From: Antedon mediterranea
Taxonomy: Eukaryota > Echinodermata > Crinoidea > Comatulida > Antedonidae
Direction of reading: 5' to 3'
Assembly (NCBI RefSeq): GCF_964355755.1
Contig: NC_092673.1
Coordinates: 26,047,001 to 26,111,000, forward strand
DNA: 64,000 nt
The position numbers and the translations under genes are program-made. Below the pieces are notes generated by a model. It was not told the origin of the DNA. It saw only the letters and a program-made list of their open reading frames with translations, and ran no database searches. Of the stretch, positions 35,240 to 46,556 are shown in pieces; position 1 is the stretch's first letter, and the number at the start of each line of letters is the position of its first letter.

Positions 35240-36875
35240 CATTAAACAGAACGACGTAAATACACTAGCTCTTTGTATAATCTAGTAGAAACTGAACATT
35301 AAACCACTAATGGAACTGTCTACTATCAGTAAGTTCATAATAAAAAAACACTTTATTTTCTGCCACCAAATTAGTAATTTCCATTAAGCATGATTGTGCT
35401 AGAACATGTGCATTGTTCCCAATGCTTCAGAAAGTAATAAGCTTTTACTGAACAGGAATGAAGAAAGCAATTTCTAAGGACATATTTTTTGATGAGGTTT
35501 ATCCTGAAAAAATTAATTTAATGTAATTTTATATTAAGTATTTGAATATTTATAATTGGAATAAAATGTTGGTTTAGAATGCATAGACAAAATATAAAAA
35601 TGTTTAAAATGCAGAAGTAAATCAAATTTACCATCAATAATAATAATATAATAATATTGGGGAAAAATTTAATTGAAAAAAATTAAATCTGCTTTATAAC
35701 CTATGAAAAGCTTAGCATATAGAAAACCATGTAGACTATGAATTAATAATCTATTACAATAATTACACTATTCATGGTCTAATCCAATTTGGCCATCATC
35801 ACAATTAATGTTTTAGAAAAGAAACTTCATTTCTGAAAGTAAGGATTTTAATTCACTTTGTTGCCAGGCAAACAAATCCACTAAAATGATTTGCACGGTA
35901 AAAAAATGATTTCTAAAACCTAATTAAATTCAGTATAACTTAATGCTGGATATAATGGAAATTAGAAGAAAAAATATATAATAATGGATAATAATCTTGG
36001 AAAGTTGGATATTAAACAGCGAGATGGAAAGAAGCAAGCAGAAATGGCTTTTAAACAATGTATGTTGGAAGTACAAGTAGTAAAAAAGAGTGAGATGAGA
36101 TTCTTAAGGAGGAAGTACAGCCTTAGATCCTTTTTATGAGACACCTCAATATTTTGAGAAGACACTAAGAAAGCATCTCTATTTCCAAAAAAATATTACT
36201 AAAATGTTTTTAGTAATTAGCAAAAATAATACTTCTTATTCGATTACAATTCAGATTTTATTGAATCAATTTACATCGATCTAGAAGACTATTTACAGAC
36301 TGTAAGAGAATCTTGTCATACAATATAGGTGATTCTGCTTTTGGCCAAAGGCTGGCGGACGTTGGCATTCTCTGTTCATTAATCATCATTTTAATTGACA
36401 TACAGAAGGTATCATCCATCTAATGTGCCATAATAAAATAATCTACACATAGCTTGGAATACTGATTTGATGAAACTATAAGGAGAACTGGTTAAACATA
36501 TAACAACACACTTCATGGGTCAAACATATGGGTCATTTTAAATTGTTAAGTTAGCTTCGAGTTGACATTCAAAAGAAGTTAATTGGTTTAAACAATACAA
36601 ACATATGTTTATATTGAATATACAATAATTAAAAAGTATTAAAACATCATACTGAGGATGACTAACCATAGAATTAGGCAGATTGGCATAATTTAGATTA
36701 AAAGATTGATTGAGATTGAAAGATTGATTGAGATTGAAAGAAAGATTGGAATTGAAAAAAAGCTTGAAAACGAGAAGGAAAAGATTGTGAACCTAAAATT
36801 AGGCAAGTCATTAAGTCAGGCAATCAGGTGGATTGAAATGAAAAAAAAAATATTCAAAAATAAAAAGGTATCAAC
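35240..36875. other. AT-rich DNA with a short GATTGA repeat
   Basis: Featureless except for 36700-36770, where AAAGATTGATTGAGATTG recurs two to three times. The minus open frame 36165-35962 is unrecognised and lacks splice context. Confidence 0.45.
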
Positions 36876-37376
36876 CTAATATCAGGTGAATTTGTATATG
36901 ATTAAGTATCACAGATTAAAAATGGGAAGGAAAAGATGGTCCACCTAGTATCAGGTGAATTTGTATATGATTAAGTATCACAGATTAAAAATGGGAAGGA
37001 AAAGATGGTCCACCTAGTATCAGGTGAATTTGTATATGATTAAGTATCACAGATTAAAAATGGGAAGGAAAAGATGGTCCACCTAGTATCAGGTGAATTT
37101 GTATATGATTAAGTATCACAGATTAAAAATGGGAGGGAAAAGATGGTCCACCTAGTATCAGGTGAATTTGTATATGATTAAGTATCACAGATTAAAAATG
37201 GGAAGGAAAAGATGGTCCACCTAGTATCAGGTGAATTTGTATATGATTAAGTATCACAGATTAAAAATGGGAAGGAAAAGATGGTCCACCTAGAATCAGG
37301 TGAATTTGTATATGATTAAGTATCACAGATTAAAAATGGGAAGGAAAAGATGGTCCACCTAGAATCAGGTGAATTG
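36876..37376. repeat. 69-bp tandem array, seven copies plus partial
   Basis: Units start at 36876, 36945, 37014, 37083, 37152, 37221 and 37290. They begin CTAGTATCAGGTGAATTTGT and end GGAAAAGATGGTCCAC. They are nearly identical (single changes such as GGAGGG for GGAAGG and GAATC for GTATC), so the array is young. Family F copy C starts shortly after its right end. Confidence 0.97.
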
Positions 37377-37416
37377 AGCAGCATACTGACATTCTGTGAG
37401 TGTCGTCATCATGGAA

Positions 37417-37578
37417 TATGATGAAGGGCTAGTGTTGCTCGAAAGCTCTGCTAACTTTTCTGGGCGTTGACTTTATCGTTTTGATTTAGCTTTTCGCTTT
37501 TTTTTTGTATCTCCATTGAGATCCAGCCACTGATACCCACAGCATTGTCATTTTTTTCAGTAATTTGCCTTTGGATTG

Positions 37579-37640
<62 letters not shown>
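37417..37640 (+). mobile_element. (TA)n-bounded repeat family F, copy C
   Basis: TGATGAAGGGCTAGTGTTGC, TCGAAAGCTCTGCTAAC, TTTTCTGGGCG, GAGATCCAGCCACTGATACC, CAGTAATTTGCCTTTGGATT, then a 60-base (TA)n run at 37579-37640. The two minus-strand open frames that cross it encode only IY dipeptide runs from the (TA)n and are not genes. Confidence 0.85.
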
Positions 37641-37644
<4 letters not shown>

Positions 37645-38300
37645 GATGCCCTAAATGTAGGCAAACCACTCCTGCAGAAAGGTTGAAACCTTGCCACTGG
37701 TGTGTTAACATGAAACCGTGTCATTGTGGAGATTTTAATCATACTGTACGTTTCTCCAAAACTAATGTAAAGTTTACACAACATAAGTGATGGTTAAATC
37801 GTATCGCATGTAGCACCTTATCTATGCCAACAAATTATAAATGTTATCTATGTTGGTAATCCATAGATGTCCTAATACTTATATACCACTGAGAATAAAT
37901 AAATTAAGGCACTGTGCACAAACATGTATGCATTGGAGCCTGGTGGTTCAAAGTAATGTAATTACAAAAAAAGCATATGGTTAAATAATTGTAATTAAAT
38001 TGAAAAGTACAATCAAATTAAAAACCATATGTTCGATTATAACAAATGTGATTCTCTTATATAGCTTTTATTGTGTAAATAGCAAATGTGAGACTTGTAA
38101 TATTATCGACTGTGTTAAAGATATCAATTAACAGTTGTGTATACTGGCTTGAAAAGTAAACATTTAACACAGAAGTTGAAATTAGAATTTGAACAGATGC
38201 TAAATTGTCACCTGCTATTATGATAAAGTAGTTCATCGTTGTTAACTGTTAATAAATATGTATACTAAAACTTTGTATCTGAATACACAATTAGAAAGAA

Positions 38301-38820
38301 TTGAAACAAGATTAAAACGAGGAAGAGTGGAACAGAGAAGAGTGGAACAAAAAATAATATAACCAGGGTACAGTATGTGGACAATAGTGGAGAGTGAAAG
38401 ATGGGCGACTGGTTATAGATTTTTTAGGGTTGATGTTGGTGAAAATTTGCATTTTATAGGTTTATATGTTTTGTATTAATTGTATTACTTATTATATTAT
38501 AATATACAAAATTCACGCTACTCACATCGAAACTTCAATCATTAGGACAACAATATCCTCGTCATAATGTGGAGATTGAAACAAGGGAGATTAAAACGAG
38601 GAAGAGTGGAACAGAGAAGAGTGGAACAAAAAAGAATATAACCAGGGTACAGTAGGTGGACAACAGTGGAGAGTGAAAGATGGGCGACAGGTAATAAATT
38701 TTTTTTGGGTTGATGTTGGTGAAAATTTGCATTTTGATTTAATATGTTTATACATTTTTGTATTTATTTATAATATTATAATACTCAAATTTCACGCTAC
38801 TCACATAGAAACTTCAACTC
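38301..38820. repeat. Two direct copies of a 240-bp unit
   Basis: 38301-38540 and 38576-38820 share ATTAAAACGAGGAAGAGTGG, AACCAGGGTACAGTA, GAAAGATGGGCGAC, GGTTGATGTTGGTGAAAATT and TTCACGCTACTCACAT. They have diverged in the AT-rich part. No coding content. Confidence 0.9.
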
Positions 38821-40040
38821 AGTAAAACTAGTTTTTTTAATAATTTCATGTGAATAGTAAACTCATCAATGGTTATTTAGACTTTACATCTAGATTCTCT
38901 CACCAGACACATGGACTTGAATGAATCTCAAGTTGATTACGTACATAGACGTACGTGTATGTACTGATTCCTATCACCATGTATAATAGAATTTTAAGGT
39001 ACATACTCAACACAATAAATAGTTAACTGGCAGATCAAGTTCGCCAATTTAAGATGTGAAGAAATTTAAGAATCTTAGACTTGGGATCAATTTAATTACT
39101 CATTTAAGTTTCAAGAAATATGATATTAATTAATTTCGAACCACTCAACTGCTTTTAAAAAGAAAATATTATTTTATGATTATACTTGTTAACATTGATA
39201 TCAATCCTAATATGTCCCATCTCTTAATATAACCATTCGAAAATAATAGATTTGTGGTTGAAATTGCAATTTAGGATATTGTTAACAGCCATGTTAGTGG
39301 ATAGAGAATGTGCATTTTGAAAATAAGTGGACCAATATTAAGAAATCTTTTCATATGGTACCATTCACGAAAATCTTAATCATTAACAAAAGCTGTTTAC
39401 ATGTTACAAAAACAATGATGCTTTTGCCTTGATGTTTAATACACTCTCATAAATTCATTAAATATGTAATACCTTCAAAGTCATATACACCAACAGCCCT
39501 TTAAAAGGTTGTTTGAAGCCTTTAGCAAACACTCAAATTGCAAACAAATTATCTCTCAAAATTGTTGGAAATGTCACAAATCATGGCGTTTAAATGAAGA
39601 CAGACATTGTAAATGTCACCTATACAATGGAAGTAAATGTCACCTATACAATAAATAAACTTAGTACTTGCTTGAAACACTGTAAAATGTTCAAATATTT
39701 GTTTAAAAAGCTCTTATGCAACACACAATTTGGTGTTAATGAAGCTATAAAAAAACACAGGTTGTATACTCGCTGATAATTGTTACTTACAACTAAAAAT
39801 AGAAAACATTTTTAAAGTATGTATGCATTGAATGGTTCATTAAAATATTGCTTAAGAAGTTAAAAAGATTTTTTTACACCTGCACCACGATTTGTATAAA
39901 TAATAAGTATATATGTTGATATAAAGTTTGCGGTACACCATGTGTATATTTTAAAACAAAGTCTTGAGTTATCTCTCTGTCACTCTCTGCATTTTGCCAA
40001 GTAATTCTCTCAGTTCTGCATGCTTAAATTAATACCGGTA
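38821..40040. other. AT-rich DNA, no feature seen
   Basis: Contains a small repeat AATGTCACCTATACAAT twice (39610-39652) inside a 60-codon open frame that I do not regard as a gene. Confidence 0.4.
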
Positions 40041-40345
40041 TTAAATACATTTTTAAAAACATCATATTTTCATGGCATATTCTGCTACATATTAATTGAT
40101 AATGAAGTTTTAATGTGGTCATATGGTTTTTACAAACCCCATTAAAAACCATGTCTGTCAAATCTAAGTAGTTTATTCAGACATTATTTAACCAGTTTTT
40201 TTTCTTATTAAATACATTTTTAAAAACATCATTTTTTCATGGCATTCTGCTACATATTAATTGATAATGAAAGTTCAATGTGGTCATATTGACCATTAAA
40301 AATGATGTCTGTCAATTCTAAGTAATTTATTCAGACACTATTTTT
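40041..40345. repeat. Two direct copies of a 150-bp unit
   Basis: 40041-40191 and 40208-40345 share TTAAATACATTTTTAAAAAC, TTCTGCTACATATTAATTGA, AATGTGGTCATAT and AATTTATTCAGACA. The second copy has a short deletion. Confidence 0.9.
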
Positions 40346-42020
40346 AACATTTCTTTTCTTTCAGAAGCAGGTTCATTGTTACCGATTATTTTACGGAACT
40401 AAGTAATTGATGGAAAAAGAAATGGAGACAAACAACCTTCAGTAAATTCATATAATAAGGTTTCGTAAATGAGTATCATAACAGGTCCGAGACGTTTAGA
40501 CGAGAGATAAATCACCGTTTAGATTACTAAAATTGTAATATTCTTTATATTGTAGGTTGAAGACAAATGAATGCGTGGGACAAATCAGTCATTTTGCAGA
40601 CATTAGGACAAATGCATGTTTACTCTGGCCATGAATAGTTGGATCAGTCAGACTATTAGAGCTATAACTATATTAATTATAAAATGAATATATTAAATAT
40701 ATGCAATGGTGCGTGTTATGGATAATGTAATTTGTAACTAAATTGACCGATAAGAATATTGTGTTGATGCGATAATTATACATTGGTAATGGTCTATAAC
40801 AAATAGGTTGCGTTATAGTTATCGTTAAAATCTTTGTATACAGCTTTGGTATAATCAGATAATCAACAAAAGTAATGTCTCAATAAAGCCATTGCAAGAA
40901 TGTTACAATGAAATGTTTAGGAAAATTGTAATGTCAGATTACTAAACATTGACAATAGTTTATTGGGTTTTTTGTGTATTATTTAAGTGAATAAATAAGA
41001 AAAAAAATCATATAGAGTATGCAAAACCACAATGCAGTATACCAATGTCAATTGTCATTAATTTAGTATAAACAAATTTTTATTTTTTAAGAACAGAATC
41101 ATTCAGTGCTTTTTAAAATAATAACTTTTAATACTTTCTATTTCAAATGATAGTTAAAGGCATCACTTGCCATTTCCACGCATATGATAATTTTGACTTA
41201 CAATATAACCTTGTACAGTCATTAAAAAAACACCTTTGGGTAAGTAAGGTGTCTGTGTGTGAAAAGAAATAATTATATAAATATTCACCAATAAATCACA
41301 TCTTGTTATTAATAGCACTAAGCGTTGTGTCTTAAAATTCAAGTATTAAAACTGAAAGTTTAAATACTCAAATTAATATTTTTCAAAACAACAAAATACA
41401 AGTCTACTTTATTGTAACAATTTTAAAATTTTGAGATATGTTTTGTACCATAGTAGATCATTAAACAATATGTATATCTACAATTATTTAATTTTCTATA
41501 TTCTATTATTTTACAAATAATAACATTTATTCAATTAATAAGTTCTAGATAAAAACTCTACTGATTGGTTTCCTGTTTGAACAATATTCAGACCTATTAT
41601 TGCATTTGTGTGTTTTATATTGCTCAATTCCCATAAATAAAAAAATAACAAATTCTATGAATATATCTGATCAAAATAACACATATTGATAAAACGTAGT
41701 GGGCGACTGTTATTATTGATGAGGTATTATATGGGTAGGTTAAAACAGGAAGGAAAAAGTAAAATCAATGTAATAATCGTTTAGCTTTTTTGGTTTCCCT
41801 GCAAAGAAAACTTTGGAGAGAAAACAAATATGTTCCACCATGAACGATTTTATCCTGAGGGAGTGTACAACCAGCTGGCACTCTGACGTCATTAGATTTT
41901 TATAATTGATGTATACCATTGTAGGCATTGACAAAAACACATTGATGTGCATCAGAAACTATGTTTTGTGACTCGACATTTTAAGCTATTGAATTTTGGA
42001 CTGGGTATATTTTCATAATC
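40346..42020. other. AT-rich DNA with two weak exon-like signals
   Basis: Plus strand has a strong acceptor, ATTTCTTTTCTTTCAG, ending near 40369, followed by short frames (SRFIVTDYFTELSN then TGA). Near 41787-41900 an acceptor-like TTTCCCTGCAAAG is followed by KTLERKQICSTMNDFILREC and TTSWHSDVIRFL then stop. Neither matches a protein I know. They may be 3' exons of a plus-strand gene or chance. Confidence 0.25.
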
Positions 42021-42290
42021 AACTAGAAAGCCACTCCGAGAGTGCATACCTCTTCCTACTGTACAATTCTCCTACATAAGATTTCTTAAGTATGTATATA
42101 TATATATATATTGTAATTATGTGTGTCTTAGTGCTGTGTGTGATTTAGACTAATTTCACTACAAGCATATGTATGCAAGTTTGGTGTAAAGGTTTATGCA
42201 ACCAGCCTTTCAAATAACAATAGATATATATTAAATAACAAACAAACAGACACACGCCATCGAATACATATACCTCCTTGGCGGAGGTAA
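42021..42290. mobile_element. Repeat family G (CCTTGGCGGAGGT end), short copy
   Basis: The left end is AACTAGAAAGCCACTCCGAG, AGTGCATACCTC. The right end is AACAAACAAACAGACACACG, ATACCTCCTTGGCGGAGGTA. It shares ATAAGATTTCT, TTCACTACAAGCAT and CAACCAGCCTTTCAA with 55194-55829 but lacks that copy's 360-bp interior. Non-autonomous and noncoding. Confidence 0.85.
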
Positions 42291-44640
42291 ATTATTAACA
42301 GTTGCATTGTTGTTAATATACAGCAAAATATCTAGAAAATAGAATAACATGTGTGTCAGAATTCAAGAGATTGCAATTTTTACAAAAAGTTGCTTTAAAA
42401 GCAGGAAAAAAATCAGAATTACCAATCAGCCACAAAACATTATTCTGCAAGTAAACGAGTATTGGTTGTAAGTTAATCATATCAAGTGGTATCTTCATAC
42501 ATTACAACTGATGGATGCAAATGCATAATAACCTTTAAAATATTATTATTTCATAATTATTCCACAAACTTCGCTTTATAATGGAGAATCAACTGCAGTG
42601 GATACTGCAACCATTTATCACAAATGCTCTTTTAACCTAGTTTATCAAGTATTCGCCGTTTCCAGCACAGGTGTACGTGTCCAGCGACACAAAATGAGTA
42701 ATTACAAATCATTAGGAAATGTATTTCAATATCCATTATTCAATTGGTACTTATTACAAATTATAAATAATGAAGGTATAAGTTTTAAATTGTCCATAAT
42801 GCATATTTAATTAATGCAAAATCATTATTGATTTTTTAGTTGAGTTGATAGCTTTTTTTAAAGAGGTCGATCAATATATGAAAATTACACAAATCCTGTA
42901 GCATACTCTTGAACTATAACCAGCTTTTAAACAGAGAAGTGAACAATTATTGTTCCCTGGCTTTAAGTCAATTAACAATTTCAATGTACAGCATCTCTTT
43001 TTTTGTCGCCTATGGTCTGAACTGATGTTCCAATACTTGATGGGTCAAATTCCACTCAAATGGTGATGCAGTGCTAGCATTTACGTGTCGATATCTATCT
43101 CCCTGGTGTAAGCATGTTGAGATATTCAAATGTGAGAATGTCTGAAATGTACCCCCTACTTATGTAGATATAAGATAAACGTAGCTTGTTTACCGATACA
43201 TTGAAATGCAAAGACATCGATAAGAAAATGTATGCTTACCGTGGGCCCTATCATCTTTTAGAAGAGCCTATAAACTTTATATTTTCATATTTGAAATGTT
43301 CCCGAGATCCTATAGTATATATGAAAGATAATTTGCCAAATACAGTGTATGGTTCTTATAGGAAATGTTGCAGCTATAACTATAACTATGATCTATAATA
43401 AAAGTTTCTTCAAGATTCGACATTATTGTAAAAAGCACATCCTACTGAACTTTAAAAAAACAGTTGTATGAAGATCTGATAAACAACATATTTCTACTTT
43501 TTTTTAAACTTTTTTTTTTATTGAAGTACAATTACACTTTTTTATTCTATATGACTAAATAAGCCTTATTAACATGAAAACTTACTGTACAACACATTAT
43601 TGAATTTAAACAAGTTACAATTTTATAAATATTTCAGTTTTACCTTCAAAGTTTTTTTTTCGTCAGAAATATGATCAGAAAACCTTCAATAAAGTATTGT
43701 TCATTGTATCTTGGATTACAGATGATATTGTTGAAATTTGATATTGCTATTTTGTAATATTTTAACGAGAGTGTTTCCGGGAAATGCTATAAAGTGGTCC
43801 TAGTGATAAAAGCAAATATTGTTTAAGTATCAAATGAATTATTAGTTCAATATTTACAATTTTTCTTTATGATTCCTGGTTATTGCCATTGTCTCTTAAA
43901 GGGACAACATTAATATACAGGTAGTAACAATATTAGGAAATAAAGTTTGCTGAATATACCATCAAGCATTATACTAATGAGTAGTTACAGTACATAACAG
44001 AATATCTCTTTATTTATTTATTTTTTATTTTTTTAAATTTTATTACTATGTTTACTGAAGATATAGCCTATTCAGTTCCAAATAGAACTGATCATTCAGG
44101 GCCCTCGATAAAACATACATACTATATAAAATTATACATGATTATATAAAATTCATATAGAAGTTAAAATCGTTGACAGATAAAATATATATACATAGTA
44201 CAAACAATATTAACTGGAAATAAGTTCATGTTTAAAGATAATGGCATGAATAGGTTCCAAACCTTGTCTTAACAAACGGTGTGGCGAAAGGCAGATATAC
44301 CCTACTAAAACAAAGATAAAGAATATAATTGCCATGAATATATTTGTTGTTAATGTTTTGTAATTGCCAACATATTTAGGATAATTATTGCAGTGAATTT
44401 TGGCAGACCTAGTGATCCAGGGTAAATTTTAATAGTAAAGTTCAATCACTGCATGATTCACAGAGTCGAGAGAAATGAATTTACTTATCAGTCAGCCCGA
44501 CACCAATTAATTGTGTACCATACTTTTACATGTGTCATCTGTACTTCATCGCTATCTACCTGTCGTCGTTATAGCGACTAAGCAATCAAAGACTAAGCAA
44601 GGAAGACTCACGGTGGGTGATTTTTAATGAATGGCACCAG
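42291..44640. other. AT-rich DNA, no firm feature
   Basis: The open frames at 42598-42810 and 43186-43398 are unrecognised. A minus-strand donor-like CCCACG|GTAAGC at 43236 has no consistent upstream exon. I see no supportable gene. Confidence 0.35.
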
Positions 44641-44644
44641 CTAT

Positions 44645-44929
44645 CTTGATAATCTAACTGATCGTGAGATTGTGGTTCGAATCCAACTCTGCTGCATTGC
44701 TTGTAGTCTTAGGCAAGATACTTTACGTACGTTTGCCTCTCTCCACCCAGGTATATAAATGGGTACCTGGTTAGATCAAGACACAACCTTGCGCTGATTA
44801 ATAGCTGCATTATAAGAGTATGTTTCCATACGTGTTTGATGCAAAAAAATGACCGGGTAATAATGTTCAGCGCTTGGAGGTTTCACAACACTAGGCGCTA
44901 TATAAATCCAGGATATTATTATTATTAAT
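44645..44929 (+). mobile_element. tRNA-derived SINE ending GCGCTATATAAAT(ATT)n
   Basis: The head has a B box, GTGGTTCGAATCCAAC, near 44671. The body contains TTAGGCAAGATACTTTACG, TTGCCTCTCTCCACCCAGG, TATAAATGGGTACCTGGT and CAGCGCTTGGAGG. The end is GGCGCTATATAAATCCAGGA plus (TTA)n. This body type, with a TATAAATGGGTACC core, is widely dispersed in invertebrate deuterostome genomes (general knowledge). The A box is weak, consistent with an old copy. Confidence 0.85.
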
Positions 44930-46462
44930 CTGAGGGTACTTTTAGCATAGTTACAATTTCAGGATCTTAGATATAAGTGTTCTTAAAATTTCAAGATTAC
45001 ATAATTCTATGATTCCAAAAACATTACTATACAAACAAACACCACCTTTTCTGTACATCCCAATGTGTTCTAAAAGATATGGGCTGGGTAGTACAATTGT
45101 AGGATATTAAAGAATGTTAAAACTGCTTTGTTTTTGTGTGCAAATGCATAGAGTAGCAAACTAGCATTTACCTAATACTGCAACAATTATTGCCGTCATG
45201 ACACTCTATCTTGCTCTTACAAATTGTAAACAAATTAAAAATACACGTGATCTATTTTCAGCTATACCTGTCAAGTTTACACATGCTAAATGCAAAATTT
45301 ACAAGCTGGTAGATTAAATAAAGTGTTAGTATTACAAATTTGATATCAATATGGTCATCAATGACGTTGGCCATCGGTCAACAGTGTGCATATGGCTCTG
45401 AAATATGGACATTACTCAGCAGGTTTTCACCAATACATGTTTCTATTAGCAATCAACGAGGAATCAAGTTTGAAAGTAATAAACATAGGCTTATCTCACA
45501 GTATGTATACATTTACAAGAAAAGAATGAGTGAAAAATAGGCACAAACATCTAGAAACCTTTACTGAAAGATGTTGATAAATAAAAACTAATTATATTTA
45601 AATTCAAGTTTTTCCATATTAAATTTGTTTTAAACTTTCAGGAAATTTCCTGAAACCTTTACTGATTCTCACAGGAATCAAAGCATACCTTCCACTTTCT
45701 TGTTGAATGATTACTGGGTTTTTTAAAGTTAAATGTCGAAAACATAATTACAGTTTGGTAATATATTCATTTCATTGCTTTCTATATCATGTTCAAACCA
45801 TTGGGAATAAAGTCAATACAAAATTCATAACATTGTGAATAGCAAATATTTGATTTCATGTGATTTGCATACAGTTTTACCTACAACAAACATAAAGTGC
45901 GTAATTAATAACACTACAGCCGTGTTTCTACATTACGTCACCGCTTATCATCAGTCATGCAATTAACAGTACAGATTTGGTGTGTTGTTAATATTAATAA
46001 AATATAACAATTAGTGTCTGAATTGTGCTTTTCTATCATATAGAACACATATATGCCTTGTTTTCACAATTCTAGAAATGGACTTATGATAAATGGCAAC
46101 TACAGTATCTCATTTTGTCATTAGTTAAGTTTAGGATCTAGTCAACAGAACACCATGTATATTAACTTAATCAAAGTAGAACAATATCTTTACCAGGGAG
46201 TTGTAAAATAAGGAGAGATCTCAAAGTCTGTTTCTTTTTTACAACTCCCTGATCTTTACTACCTTCGTCTTGAGAAAGTGGAGATAAAAAACAAGAATTC
46301 AATGAATTCAGTATAATTAACAGAGGTTTAGAGTACTGTAAAAGTATTTTTTTTTCAGAGGTGATTTTTACTGTCTTGGACCATGAAGCTATAAATGTAA
46401 TCTTTCAAATGTCTATCTAACTATAAAAAACAAGATTAAGTAAATTTAAATTAAAAACTTAC
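44930..46462. other. AT-rich DNA, no feature seen
   Basis: The 66-codon open frame at 45340-45540 is unrecognised and has no splice context. An imperfect foldback, AGGGAGTTGTAAAATAAGG and CTTTTTTACAACTCCCTG, occurs at 46194-46253. Confidence 0.4.
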
Positions 46463-46556
46463 CCTTTTTTGGAAAAAAACACAACATAAAACATTCTACA
46501 AGACAACAACTTGTCAAATAGTTTGTCCAACGACTCTTTTTCTTTTTCTCCTCCAT
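46463..46556 (-). CDS. KCNIP-like: KChIP alternative first exon 1a (polybasic, Cys-Cys N-terminus)
   Basis: ATG at 46556 (context AAAAATGG) opens 31 codons: MEEKKKKSRWTNYLTSCCLV, then ECFMLCFFPKK. The exon ends AAGG|GTAAGT, a full-consensus donor, with one spare G that completes Asp of exon 2 (K-K-D-NELEDM). A lysine cluster followed by Cys-Cys-Leu-Val and further cysteines matches the palmitoylated N-termini of vertebrate KChIPs (RCCLV in KChIP3, LPCC in KChIP2), from family knowledge. It is the most upstream start seen, 28.3 kb from exon 2, so it would need its own promoter. No other gene evidence explains the segment. Confidence 0.72.

Noticed and set aside
37451-37784. Two minus-strand frames with long IY runs
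   Set aside because: They translate the (TA)n run at the end of repeat family F.
39770-39815. KChIP first exon MFSIFS ending in GTAAGT
   Set aside because: Phase fits but the last exon base is T rather than G, and the segment is simple AT-rich sequence.
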